64,000 nucleotides of DNA. It comes from RYN-230 sp963837515. Lineage in GTDB: Bacteria; Actinomycetota; Actinomycetes; Streptosporangiales; Streptosporangiaceae. Location: NCBI GenBank assembly GCA_963837515.1, contig CAWINT010000005.1:1-64000 (forward strand), given 5' to 3'. The notes beneath the pieces were generated by a model that saw nothing but the letters and a program-made list of their open reading frames with translations, was not told the DNA's origin and ran no database searches. Position numbers and translations under genes: made by a program. Below, piece after piece: positions 1 through 8,471 of the stretch. Every line of letters begins with the position of its first letter. Positions within the stretch are counted from its first letter, which is position 1.

Positions 1-555
1 CCGACGGTGGCCATGAACGCGAGCGCCAAGAACTTGATCACCGTGGTGATCACCTGGACCGAGCCCATGTTCTTCACGCCGGTCAGGTTGATCGCCGCCG
101 GGATCCACAGCCCGGCCAGCACGAGCAGGACCGAGTACAGCTTGTTGTGGCCGGTGTTGATGAAGTGCTCGACGTACAGCACCCAGCCCCGCGATCGCGG
201 CGTTGCCTGCCCAGGCCGTGATCCAGTAGGACCAGGCGTTGGCGAACCCGAGGCGGTTGCCGAAGGCGGCCCGCGCGTAGGCGTACGGCCCGCCGTCGGC
301 GGGCAGCCGCCGGGACAGCGCGGCGAACAGCAGCGCGAGCGCGAGCGCGCCCACCGTTGTGAGCGCCATCGAGACCAGCGTGATCGGGCCGTAAGCCGCC
401 AGGGAGGTCCGCAGGTTGAAGATGCCGACGCCGATGATGCTGCCCACGATCAGCGCCATCGCCGCCGTGAGGCCGAACTGCTGCGGGCTTCCCGTCTCGG
501 CAGGCTGGCCGGCTGGGCCGGATGTTCTTCCTGAGATGTCGACGTTGCCGGTCAT
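1..555 (-). pseudogene. APC-family amino-acid permease, 5' part, frameshifted
   Basis: This is the N-terminal part of an amino-acid/polyamine permease that runs off the left edge. From the ATG at 555 (preceded by AGGGGTGA) the protein reads a short polar leader, then QFGLTAAMALIVGSIIGVGIF, the first membrane helix with the G-rich substrate loop of the APC superfamily, then further helices up to NAWSYWITAWAGNAAIA. Near 185-195 the reading frame breaks. The family continuation (WVLYVEHFINTGHNKLYSVL, then LAGLWIPAAINLTGVKNMG) resumes in another frame, consistent with loss of two bases. The family usually has 12 helices in about 450-500 residues. An operator-like dyad lies about 100 bp upstream, between this gene and the LuxR gene. 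Either a real pseudogene or a sequence error; the family call is secure. Confidence 0.8.
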
Positions 556-651
556 GAGTCACCCCTAGCCGAGCGGCGGGACCCGGAACTGGCCAGCCCG
601 GTTCCCGGTCGTGACGGCTCTCACGGTCCGCCGCCCCGGCCACGGCCGTCG

Positions 652-669
652 ACACCCTTCCGCGGGTGA
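652..669. promoter_or_regulatory. operator-like dyad, copy A
   Basis: ACACCC-TTCCGC-GGGTGA, one base off the window consensus TCACCC-N6-GGGTGA. It lies in the 125-bp gap upstream of the permease start at 555. Binding protein unknown. Confidence 0.55.
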
Positions 670-680
670 TTGCCGCGCGC

Positions 681-3329
681 TCAGAGCAGGCGCAGGTCGA
701 TGGCGCGCTCGATGGCCTCCGCCCGGGACGCCGCGCCAAGCTTCTGGTAGATGGACCGGAGCTCGGTTTTGACCGTGTTGCGGGAGATGAACAGGGTTTC
801 CGCGATCTGCAGGTAGGTGCTGGTCGGCAGCAGCTTCAGGATCCGCTGCTCGGCGGCGGTCAGCGGCTCGATGATCCGGCGGCCGGACCGCGAGTAGCCC
901 GGCTGCGTGGCCCGGACGTCGAGCGCGGCGGCGATCACTCGTTCCAGGTAAGGGTCGGGCCGCTGCTGCGAGGCATGCTCGACCAGGTACCTGGTCACCT
1001 GGGGCGCGGTGCTGACCAGCGTGTTAACGAAGCCCTCGCGGCGGGCGATGGCCAGGGCCGCGGTCAGGATGCCAGCCGTCGCCGGGTCACCGCGCTCGAT
1101 GGCCGCCGCCGCCAGGAGTATCTGGCGCAGCAGCGCCAGCCGCGGCTGGAGGTCACCGAGAGCCGGTGACCGGAGGTGTTCCTGGGCGGCCTGGTGGTCA
1201 CCCGAGGCAAGCGCGATCCTGGCCAGCAGCAGGGCGTGGCGCGCGGTGGGCAGGCGGCTCGCCGACTTCGCCGGGGCCTCCCGGTCGCCGATCGACAGCC
1301 GCACCAGCGCCTCGAGTTCGTCGGCCCGGGGCAGCAGCGGCGACCCGGGCACGGTGATGACCCGCCGCGCCGCGTCGATCGTCGACAGGGCGTCCCGGGG
1401 CCGGCCACGCGCGGCCCAGATCGCGGCGCGGTCGAGCAGGGCGAGGAACTCGAAGATCGGCCGTCTGAGCTCGGATATCGAGAGCGCCTGCTCGGCGAGG
1501 CGTTCCGCAACGTCTAGATCTCGCCGCTCCAGGGCCAGGCCCGCGAGCACCCGCAGATAGTCGACCGCGAAGAAGTGCTGGCCGAAGCCCAGCCGCCGTG
1601 CTTCCTTCTCGGCGGTGGCGGCGGACTCGGCCGCATCGGCGAGGCGGCCGGCCTCCAACGAGGCCATCGCGCGCGCGCTGGGCACCAGGATCAGCTTGGC
1701 CGGTTCGGGCAGCTCCGGCGTGGCCAGAGCCGTGACCGCCTCCCGCTCCACCGCCGCGGGGTCCTCCAGGCATGGGTAGACACGCAGCAGGATAAGGGGG
1801 ATAACCCCGATCCAGTCATCACTGAGCTGGGTCCGGTGGTGGCTGGCCCGCGCGGCCAGCCCTTCCGCCACCGCTTCGTGCAGCCGGCCGGTCACTCCGA
1901 GGTGGAAGGAGCGGATGACCGCCCTCCGGGTCGCCAGCCGTGAGTCGGGCGGGATTGCTGGCCGGGCCCGCTCCAGAGCGTCAAGGTATTCGCCCCCGCG
2001 GGCGGCATCACCTGACAACAGCAGGTCGGCGGCCAGGGCCAGCGCTTGTTCGGGTGCCTCAGCCAGCAGCATGGGGTTGACCATGCTGACCGCCGGTGCG
2101 GCCGGGATGACCGGATCGTTCAGGAAGTCGGGGACGACCCGGTCCTGCAACAGCGCCAGGGCCCGGCCGGCCTGCTTGGCGGCGAGGAAGTGACGGGTCG
2201 CGCGGCGGATGTCGCCCGCGGATTCGAACCACTCCCCGGCCCGGGCGTGCAGCAGGAGTTCGCGCGCTGGATCCCGGGCACGTAGCTCCCCCCGGAGCAC
2301 CTGGCGGACCAGGTGGTGGTAGCGGAAGCTGGTCCGGTCATCGTCGAGCGCCACCACGAACAGGTTGGCGGCGTCAAGGCGGTGCAGCAGTGCTGCCGCG
2401 TCCGGACGCATCGTCACGGCGGCGCAGGCTTCCGCGGTCAGCACCCCCAGCGCAGCGGTGTCCAGCATGAACTGGGACATCTCGGCGGGCTGCTGGTCGA
2501 GGACCTCAGCGACGAAGTACTCGGCGATGAGGTGGCTGCGGACCTCCAGGGCCCGGGCCGCGCTCACCGGGTCGGTGCTGCTGCGCAGCGACAGCGAGGC
2601 CATCTGCAGGGCCGCCGCCCACCCTTCGCTCCGGTCATGCAGCCGGGTCAGGTCAGCGGCGGTGACCTCGACGCCGAAGTTGGCCAGCAGGTGGCGGCTC
2701 TCGGCCAGGGAAAAACGGAGGTCGTGGTCGCGGAGTTCGCACAGCTCGCCTGACATCCGGAGCCGGTGCAGCCTTAAGGGGGGATCGGTGCGGCTGGCCA
2801 GCACCAGTTGCGCGGTCCCGGCCGGCCAGAGTTCGACCAGGTCCGTCATGTCCCTGGCGACGCTCGGCGCCGCCAGGTGGAAGTCGTCCACGATGATGGC
2901 GGAGCCTTCCGGCAGCTTCCCGGCGTCATTCGCGAGCGAGGCAGTGACGTCGGCCGACATCGCGTTGTCGATGGCGAGGAGGTCGGCGGCGTCGGCGCCG
3001 AAATCGGGGGCCAGGCTCCGCGGGGCTGCGATGAAGCCGGCCCAGAACCGGACCGGGTCGGCGTCCGCCTGACTACACGAAAGCCAGCACGTGCGGCCGG
3101 GGGGCCGCGTCGCCACCCAGCTGGACAGCAGTACGCTTTTGCCCGACCCGGCCGATCCCACCACGACGGTCAGCCGCTGGCGTGCGCCCGCCGTGAGCCG
3201 GTCGTGCAGCAGCGGCCGCGTCACCAGCGTGCTGGGCAGGGTGGTGGGCCGGAATTTCGTGAGTGCGAAGCCAAGGGCCCGGTGCGGCTCCGCGAGCTGT
3301 TGCCGGGACCCTCGCCGCGGCGCTCCCAT
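681..3329 (-). CDS. MalT-like LuxR-family ATPase regulator (LAL type)
   Basis: This is a large ATP-dependent transcription activator of the MalT class. With the start at 3329 it has 882 residues. The N-terminal segment LTKFRPTTLPSTLV leads into Walker A GSAGSGKS (about residues 58-65) and a Walker B-like IIVDDFHLA. These are followed by the winged helix of the STAND ATPase, a long helical TPR-like sensor region and a C-terminal LuxR helix-turn-helix (ISRNTVKTELRSIYQKLG). The frame stays open upstream to 3560, but those 77 residues look non-homologous and would run into the oppositely oriented gene at 3545, so 3329 is preferred (GAGAAG just before ATG). Two dyads lie in its divergent upstream region. 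It may control the neighbouring transport/stress genes, but its ligand is unknown. Confidence 0.88.
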   Translation of the reverse strand: MGAPRRGSRQQLAEPHRALGFALTKFRPTTLPSTLVTRPLLHDRLTAGARQRLTVVVGSAGSGKSVLLSSWVATRPPGRTCWLSCSQADADPVRFWAGFIAAPRSLAPDFGADAADLLAIDNAMSADVTASLANDAGKLPEGSAIIVDDFHLAAPSVARDMTDLVELWPAGTAQLVLASRTDPPLRLHRLRMSGELCELRDHDLRFSLAESRHLLANFGVEVTAADLTRLHDRSEGWAAALQMASLSLRSSTDPVSAARALEVRSHLIAEYFVAEVLDQQPAEMSQFMLDTAALGVLTAEACAAVTMRPDAAALLHRLDAANLFVVALDDDRTSFRYHHLVRQVLRGELRARDPARELLLHARAGEWFESAGDIRRATRHFLAAKQAGRALALLQDRVVPDFLNDPVIPAAPAVSMVNPMLLAEAPEQALALAADLLLSGDAARGGEYLDALERARPAIPPDSRLATRRAVIRSFHLGVTGRLHEAVAEGLAARASHHRTQLSDDWIGVIPLILLRVYPCLEDPAAVEREAVTALATPELPEPAKLILVPSARAMASLEAGRLADAAESAATAEKEARRLGFGQHFFAVDYLRVLAGLALERRDLDVAERLAEQALSISELRRPIFEFLALLDRAAIWAARGRPRDALSTIDAARRVITVPGSPLLPRADELEALVRLSIGDREAPAKSASRLPTARHALLLARIALASGDHQAAQEHLRSPALGDLQPRLALLRQILLAAAAIERGDPATAGILTAALAIARREGFVNTLVSTAPQVTRYLVEHASQQRPDPYLERVIAAALDVRATQPGYSRSGRRIIEPLTAAEQRILKLLPTSTYLQIAETLFISRNTVKTELRSIYQKLGAASRAEAIERAIDLRLL

Positions 3330-3460
3330 GCTTCTCGGCTGCCCCAAGTGATGTCCAACGTCTGGTAAACCTCGGTTGAGTGCGACAGTGCCCCGGGCGG
3401 TGCGGGCCGGCATCATCCCCCGGGAGTGATACGAAGACCCGGCCCCGCGTGAGGCGCTGG

Positions 3461-3478
3461 TCACCCTCGGGTGGGTGA
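3461..3478. promoter_or_regulatory. operator-like dyad, copy B
   Basis: A perfect TCACCC-N6-GGGTGA lies between the divergent LuxR gene (start 3329) and the small protein gene (start 3545). A degenerate second dyad, TCATCC...GTGA with 17-bp geometry, sits at 3413-3429. Together they could be a paired site controlling both directions. Confidence 0.6.
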
Positions 3479-3544
3479 TGACCCTGACCTGGATACCAGG
3501 CAAGCTGGCAGGGCACTCAACCGGCGGACTGGGAGGTGATCCTG

Positions 3545-3799
3545 GTGCAGTCACAGTCATTGACGTACGAGATCACGTTCACGGGCCAGGCCGGCGCCGC
3601 CCTGCGCGCGGAATTCGACGATTGTGAGGTCGTCGTCGGCCCGGGAACGACCACGCTGCGGGCCGAGGTGCCGGACCAGGCCGCTCTGTGGGGGCTGGTG
3701 CAGCGGATCACCGGCCTCCGGCTGGAGGTGCTCGACTTGCACCTCGTGGCCCCGCCCCCGCAGCCGTTACCGGCTGCTGGTAGCACCCAGAACGGGTGA
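3545..3799 (+). CDS. small conserved actinobacterial protein, function unknown
   Basis: An 84-residue soluble protein of unknown function. It reads as an alternating beta-strand/helix unit (LTYEITFTG, AEFDDCEVVV, TTLRAEVPDQAALWGLVQRI, LRLEVLDLHLV), as in a family of tiny actinobacterial proteins usually found beside regulators or transporters. The GTG at 3545 has GGGAGG eight bases upstream, which makes it a better start than the in-frame GTG at 3536 that overlaps the ribosome site. It is followed closely by the permease gene, so the two are probably one transcript under dyad B. The last 15 residues are Pro/Gln-rich and probably disordered. Confidence 0.6.
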   Translation: MQSQSLTYEITFTGQAGAALRAEFDDCEVVVGPGTTTLRAEVPDQAALWGLVQRITGLRLEVLDLHLVAPPPQPLPAAGSTQNG

Positions 3800-3834
3800 T
3801 CTGCCCGGAGTTGCCCGGAGCAGAGACTGCCAGT

Positions 3835-5352
3835 ATGCAGTCTGGAAGCCGGGGACTGGCCCACAACGCGGTCGGGCCGGCGCGGGTCATCGCGTTCGGG
3901 ACGAGCAACGTGGCCCCAGCCGGTGCGGTCGTGGCCGGGCTGGTCATCGTCGTGTCCTACGCCGGCTTCGCGTCCCCCCTGGTCGTGCTGCTCGCGTTCG
4001 CCGCCTCGCTGTGCTGCGCGATCAGCATCGCCGAGTTCGCGCGCCGGCTTCCCTCGGCCGGCTCGCTGTATACCTACAACAGCCGCGGGCTGGGCCAGCT
4101 CGGCGGCTTCCTGACCGGCTGGATGATGGGCTTCGCGTACGCGTTGTATGTCCCCGCTGGCATCGCGCTGACCAGCTCGTATGCTGCGCAGCTGATCGCC
4201 GGCACGCTGCATGTCACCGTCAGTGGCTGGATGCTGTTCCTCGCGATCCTGGCGCTGATCGTCCTCATCGCCTACCGCGGCGTCGCCACGTCCTCGTCGG
4301 CCGACCTGATCCTGATCACCGGGGAGGTGGCCGTCATCGCGGCCCTGGCCATCACGATCCTGGTCAAGACCAGCCCGGCACACTACTCGGCGGCGGTCCT
4401 CTGGCCCCAGTCGTCGCCGAACGGCCAGCTCACCGACATCACGGACGCCCTGATCTACGGCATCACCGCCTTCGCCGGCTTCGAGGCATCGGCGGTGCTG
4501 GGCGAGGAAGCCCGGAACACCCGCCGCTCCATCCCACGTTGCACGATCGGCGTCGTGGCGGTCACGGGCCTGTTCTACCTGCTCGTCGTCCTCGCCGAGA
4601 CGTTCGCTGCCGGGCGCGGCGGCATCTCCAGCCTGGCCCAGCAGGCCAACCCGCTCGGCTACCTCGCCAGCAGGTACTGGTCGCCCTCGGTGCTCTGGGC
4701 GGTCGAGCTCGTGGTCGTGCTGACCGGCCTGGGCTTCACGATCGCCGCGTTCAACGTGTCCATCCGGGTGCTGTTCGCCATGGGCCGCGAGCGGGCCCTG
4801 CCCGGATCGCTGGCCCGGCTGTCCCGGCGGCGCACGCCCGTCGTCTCGATCGGGGTCGTCGCCATCGTGGCGCTGCTGATCGGGCTGCCGCTGACTGCCC
4901 GGTACGGCGGCGGGCCCGGCTTCCGCTACCTGGCTGGGGCGGGCGGGCTGTCCGTGGTGCTGATCTACCTGGCGGTGAACATCGCGGCCATCCGCGCGTT
5001 CCGCACCGAGTTCCGCGCCGACTTCCGCTTCGGCCGGCATCTGCTGATCCCGGCGACCGCGGCAGTCCTGTTCCTGTTCCCGCTCTGGGGGATCGCGCAC
5101 CCGCATGGCCACCGGCTGGTGGACCTGCTGCCGTTCGCCGCGCTGGGCTGGCTCACCCTGGGCGCGGTCACGGCCGGCCTGCTCCGGGCCCGGCGCCCCG
5201 CGCGCTTCCAGCGCCTCGGCCGGTGTTCCGGCCCGCTGAATCACCCCCGGGGGGGTGAGGACAAGCCGGCCCGGGCCGAACAAGCTCGGACACGAGTGGC
5301 CGGGAATTCATCGCTAAAAGGCCCGGCCGCTAGGCATAGGAGGCCAAGATGA
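3835..5352 (+). CDS. APC-family amino-acid permease
   Basis: A complete amino-acid permease of about 505 residues. LAHNAVGPARVIAFGTSNVAPAGAV opens the first helix, about 12 hydrophobic helices follow, and FAGFEASAVLGEEARN carries the conserved APC helix-6 Glu motif. The C-terminal 45 residues after the last helix are polar and low-complexity, and the DNA coding for them contains dyad C. The extension may be read-through into the promoter of the next gene rather than a functional domain. An in-frame GTG at 3796 overlaps the preceding stop (GTGA) and is an alternative start; 3835 fits the short N-termini of the family. The stop overlaps the next start as ATGA. Substrate cannot be assigned. Confidence 0.85.
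   Translation: MQSGSRGLAHNAVGPARVIAFGTSNVAPAGAVVAGLVIVVSYAGFASPLVVLLAFAASLCCAISIAEFARRLPSAGSLYTYNSRGLGQLGGFLTGWMMGFAYALYVPAGIALTSSYAAQLIAGTLHVTVSGWMLFLAILALIVLIAYRGVATSSSADLILITGEVAVIAALAITILVKTSPAHYSAAVLWPQSSPNGQLTDITDALIYGITAFAGFEASAVLGEEARNTRRSIPRCTIGVVAVTGLFYLLVVLAETFAAGRGGISSLAQQANPLGYLASRYWSPSVLWAVELVVVLTGLGFTIAAFNVSIRVLFAMGRERALPGSLARLSRRRTPVVSIGVVAIVALLIGLPLTARYGGGPGFRYLAGAGGLSVVLIYLAVNIAAIRAFRTEFRADFRFGRHLLIPATAAVLFLFPLWGIAHPHGHRLVDLLPFAALGWLTLGAVTAGLLRARRPARFQRLGRCSGPLNHPRGGEDKPARAEQARTRVAGNSSLKGPAARHRRPR
5241..5258. promoter_or_regulatory. operator-like dyad, copy C
   Basis: A perfect TCACCC-CCGGGG-GGGTGA about 90 bp upstream of the DUF7144 gene, inside the 3' end of the permease reading frame. 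Confidence 0.6.
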
Positions 5353-5774
5353 CATCAGCGACCATGAAACCGTCCAGTCACGCCGGGCGCCGCGCGGAAG
5401 GCTACGGTCTGATCGTGTTCGCGGCGGTGATGCTGCTGACGCTGGGCTTCTTCAACCTGATCGACGGCATCGCGGCGATCGCCAACTCGCATGTATTCAC
5501 CGCCAACGCCCACTACGTGTTCGGAGACCTGCGCGCCTGGGGCTGGGTCGTGCTCATCCTGGGTGTCCTGCAGCTCCTGGCCGGCGCCGGGGTGCTGGCC
5601 GGCAACCAGGTGGCGCGCTGGTCCGGCGTCGTAGTCGTCGGGCTGAACGCCATCGCCCAGATGTTCTTCATCCCGGGGTACCCGTTCTGGTCCCTGATGA
5701 TCATCGCCGTGGATGTGGTCGCGCTGTATGGGCTGTGCGTCTACGGCAGCCGCGCCAACGTGACGGCCGGCTAG
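5349..5774 (+). CDS. DUF7144-family membrane protein
   Basis: A 141-residue protein with four predicted membrane helices (about residues 20-45, 65-90, 95-112 and 115-135). It matches the small actinobacterial DUF7144 family, recognisable by GLIVFAAVMLLTLGFFNLIDGIAAI and the YVFGDLRAWGWVVLILGVLQ segment. The function is unknown, but members are often found among stress and dormancy genes. AGGAGG stands nine bases before the ATG. It has its own upstream dyad (5241-5258) and also overlaps the permease stop by ATGA, so it can be translated from either transcript. Its stop codon shares a CTAG with the stop of the convergent PPK2 gene. Confidence 0.8.
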   Translation: MTSATMKPSSHAGRRAEGYGLIVFAAVMLLTLGFFNLIDGIAAIANSHVFTANAHYVFGDLRAWGWVVLILGVLQLLAGAGVLAGNQVARWSGVVVVGLNAIAQMFFIPGYPFWSLMIIAVDVVALYGLCVYGSRANVTAG

Positions 5775-6637
5775 AACGGCTCCCGGATGTAGCGCAACGG
5801 CAGGTCCGGCGGCTCGTAGCCGCCGGGCCGCTGCCGTTTCGGCAACTTCACCTCGCGCGGGGTGAGCGGCTTGTATGGGACCTGGCTGAGCAGATGACTG
5901 ATGATATTGAGCCGGCCGCGCTTCTTGTCGTCAGTGTGAGCGATGTACCAGGGCGCCCACGCGGTGTCCGTCGCGGCGAACATCGCGTCCCGGGCCCGGG
6001 AGTAGTCGTACCACCGGCTGTAGGATTTGAGATCCAGGTCGGACAGTTTCCAGATCTTACGCGGGTCGTTGATCCGGCTCTCGAGCCGCCGGGTCTGCTC
6101 GTCCGGGCTCACCTCCAGCCAGTACTTCAGCAGCAGGATCCCGGAGTCGGTCATAGCCCTCTCGACCCCCGGTACCAGGTCGAGGAAGCGATCTGTTTCC
6201 TCGGCCCGGCAGAAGCCCATCACCCGTTCGACGCCGGCCCGGTTGTACCAGCTCCGGTCGAAGATCACGACCTCGCCGGCCGCCGGGAAATGCGGGACGT
6301 ACCGCTGGATGTACATCTGTGACTTCTCCCGCTCGGTCGGCGCGGGCAGCGCCACGACCCGGAACACCCGCGGGCTCACCCGCTCGGTGATCCGCTTGAT
6401 CGTGCCCCCCTTCCCGGCCGTATCCCGGCCCTCGAACACGATGCAGATCTTCGCTCCGGACGACTTGACCCACTCCTGCATGGCCACCAGTTCGCCCTGC
6501 AGCACCTTCATCTGGCGCTCGTACGGCTTGCGCTTCATCTTCGTGTGCGGCTCGGCTGCGCCCTCCTGCTGCGCCGCGGCCGCCGCCGCGCGGACCTCTT
6601 CGTGGTGCCGCCTATTTTTGCCGTTCTTCCTGGCCAT
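5771..6637 (-). CDS. ppk2: polyphosphate kinase 2 (PPK2)
   Basis: A cytoplasmic PPK2-family kinase that transfers phosphate between inorganic polyphosphate and nucleotides. In 288 residues it shows Walker A GRDTAGKGG (about 70-78), the Walker B/lid segment VIFDRSWYNRAGVERVMGF (about 124-142), and conserved downstream motifs such as KYWLEVSPDEQTRR and the WY/SRARD region. The length is that of single-domain PPK2 enzymes. The ATG at 6637 follows GGAGGG with good spacing; upstream frame extension is non-homologous. The start lies 26 bp inside the end of the SulP gene, so the two are translationally coupled. The direction of catalysis (ATP- or GTP-forming) cannot be read from sequence. Confidence 0.93.
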   Translation of the reverse strand: MARKNGKNRRHHEEVRAAAAAAQQEGAAEPHTKMKRKPYERQMKVLQGELVAMQEWVKSSGAKICIVFEGRDTAGKGGTIKRITERVSPRVFRVVALPAPTEREKSQMYIQRYVPHFPAAGEVVIFDRSWYNRAGVERVMGFCRAEETDRFLDLVPGVERAMTDSGILLLKYWLEVSPDEQTRRLESRINDPRKIWKLSDLDLKSYSRWYDYSRARDAMFAATDTAWAPWYIAHTDDKKRGRLNIISHLLSQVPYKPLTPREVKLPKRQRPGGYEPPDLPLRYIREPF

Positions 6638-8426
6638 CCTGGTTCCCTCCAGTAAACGTGGCGGCTTGACCGTCCCCGGTTCTCCCGCCGCCGTTGGCGG
6701 CCAGCCACTCGGCCCCCGTCTCAGTCCGGAAGGCGGCAACGGCCGCCCCGACCGTGGGGTAGAAGTGGCGCGGGTCGATGGTGCGGGTGAGGCCGTAACG
6801 CTCGACTTTCTCCCGCACTGGGTCCTTGAGTTCAGCGAATACCAGGCTGATGCCGCGGGCGTTCAGCGCATCGTCCAGGTCGGTCAGCATGTCGGCCGCG
6901 GTGGTGTCCACGTCGGTCACCGGCTCGGCGGTAATCAGGATCCACCGGGGTGGTGGGTCGGCGGCGGCCAGCCGCCGGACCTCGTCCCGGAAGGTCTTGG
7001 CGTTGGCGAAGAACAGCGGGGCGTCGAACCGGTAGATGACCAGGCCCGGCAGCCGTTGGGCGGCGGGATAGCTGTGCACGTCGTGGTAGCCGGGCAGACC
7101 CTCGACCCGGCCGAGTTCGGCGTCGTAGGGGCGCCACGCGCGGCGGAACACGTTGAGGATGGACAGCGCGACCGCGATCGCGATCCCGGCCAGCACGCCG
7201 AGCAGCGCCACGCCGAGGAACGCGGTGACCGACAGCGCGAACTCGGCCTTGCGCTGCCGCCACAGCCGTAGCGTTCCGGGCAGGTCGGCCAGGGACAGCG
7301 ACGCGGTGATCACCACCGCGGCCAGCGCGGGCTGCGGCAGGTTCCGGAACAGGCCGGGCAGGACCATGATCATGAGGATGATCAGGGCCGCTCCGGTGAC
7401 CCCGGTCAGCTGGGTTTTCGCGCCGGAGCGCTCCGCCACCGCGGTGCGTGATCCGCTGGTGCTGACCGGGAACCCCTGGAACAGCCCGGCGCCCAGGTTC
7501 GCCACGCCGATCCCGATCATTTCCTGGTTGCCGCGGATCTCCTGCCCGGTCCGGGCGGCGAACGCGGAGGCGGTGGAGATCGTGTCGGCCAGCGAAACCA
7601 GCGCGATGCCCAGCGCCCCGCCGAACAGCGGCGCCAGGTCGGACAGCCGGACGTGGGGGATGGTCAGCGGCGGGAAGCCCTTGGGCAGCACCCCGACCAG
7701 GCTGACTCCCTGGTCAGCGAGGTTGAAGACGGAGCTGGCGGCGATAGCGAGAACCACCATGACCAGGATGGCCGGGACCTTGGGCAGCCAGCGCTGCAGG
7801 ATGATGATCACCGCGATGCCGGCGATCCCGACCACGGCCGCCGCGGCCACCGTCTTGCCGTCCGCCAGGCCCTTGACGAACCCAGCCGCCTCGCCGATCA
7901 GGCCGTCGGCCTCGACCTTGAACCCGAACAGCTTCGGCAGCTGCCCGACCATGATGGTCAGCGCCAGGCCGTTCAGGTAGCCGATCATCGTCGGCTTGGA
8001 GATCAGGTCAGCGATGAAGCCGAGCTTGGCCACGGCGGCCAGGATCATGATCGCTGCGACCATAATGGCGAGCATCGAGGCCAGCGCGACCGCCCGCTCC
8101 GGATCACCCTTCGCCGCGATGAGCGGCAGGATCGTGGCCGCGATCATCGGCCCGAGCGAGGAATCCGGGCCCAGCACCAGGATCCGCGACGGGCCGAACA
8201 CCGCGTAGCCCAGCAGGCACATGATGGAGGTGTACAAGCCGGTGATCGGCGGCAGGCCGGCCAGTTCCGCGTAGGCCATCCCCTGCGGCACCAGCAGCGT
8301 GGTCAGCACGACGCCCGCGATGACGTCCCGGCCCAGCCAGGCGCGCCGATAGGACGACACCACCTGGATCCCTGGCACCCTCCGGAACACCGTGATCTCA
8401 CCCCGGCCGTGATCGCACACTGTCAA
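6612..8426 (-). CDS. SulP-family anion transporter with STAS domain
   Basis: A 604-residue inner-membrane SulP transporter (sulfate, bicarbonate or related anions). VLTTLLVPQGMAYAELAGLPPITGLYTS is the family signature in the first helices. The membrane core spans about residues 25-425, and the C-terminal 110 residues form a cytoplasmic STAS domain (LVIYRFDAPLFFANAKTF...). The called start is TTG at 8426; a GTG at 8390, preceded by GGGGTGAG, is an equally plausible start that leaves the first helix intact. Dyad D lies 28 bp upstream. It is coupled to ppk2 by a 26-bp overlap, which suggests an anion/phosphate stress role. Confidence 0.9.
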   Translation of the reverse strand: MTVCDHGRGEITVFRRVPGIQVVSSYRRAWLGRDVIAGVVLTTLLVPQGMAYAELAGLPPITGLYTSIMCLLGYAVFGPSRILVLGPDSSLGPMIAATILPLIAAKGDPERAVALASMLAIMVAAIMILAAVAKLGFIADLISKPTMIGYLNGLALTIMVGQLPKLFGFKVEADGLIGEAAGFVKGLADGKTVAAAAVVGIAGIAVIIILQRWLPKVPAILVMVVLAIAASSVFNLADQGVSLVGVLPKGFPPLTIPHVRLSDLAPLFGGALGIALVSLADTISTASAFAARTGQEIRGNQEMIGIGVANLGAGLFQGFPVSTSGSRTAVAERSGAKTQLTGVTGAALIILMIMVLPGLFRNLPQPALAAVVITASLSLADLPGTLRLWRQRKAEFALSVTAFLGVALLGVLAGIAIAVALSILNVFRRAWRPYDAELGRVEGLPGYHDVHSYPAAQRLPGLVIYRFDAPLFFANAKTFRDEVRRLAAADPPPRWILITAEPVTDVDTTAADMLTDLDDALNARGISLVFAELKDPVREKVERYGLTRTIDPRHFYPTVGAAVAAFRTETGAEWLAANGGGRTGDGQAATFTGGNQDGQEERQK

Positions 8427-8453
8427 TATCCCGGGCCGGGCTGAGCGGCCACA

Positions 8454-8471
8454 TCACCCACTCCCGGGTGA
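8454..8471. promoter_or_regulatory. operator-like dyad, copy D
   Basis: A perfect TCACCC-ACTCCC-GGGTGA that overlaps the stop codon of the efflux gene and lies just upstream of the SulP start. Confidence 0.6.

Noticed and set aside
2221..2240. A GATTCGAACC string like a tRNA T-loop
   Set aside because: It lies inside the LuxR coding frame and no cloverleaf can be drawn around it.
3517..5283. A 588-codon minus-strand frame opposite the permease
   Set aside because: Composition is Arg/Gln/Asp-rich without homology, whereas the plus strand encodes a clear APC transporter.
8421..8426. TTGACA as a -35 box before SulP
   Set aside because: No -10-like sequence at the right distance in the minus direction; the bases overlap the likely TTG start codon.
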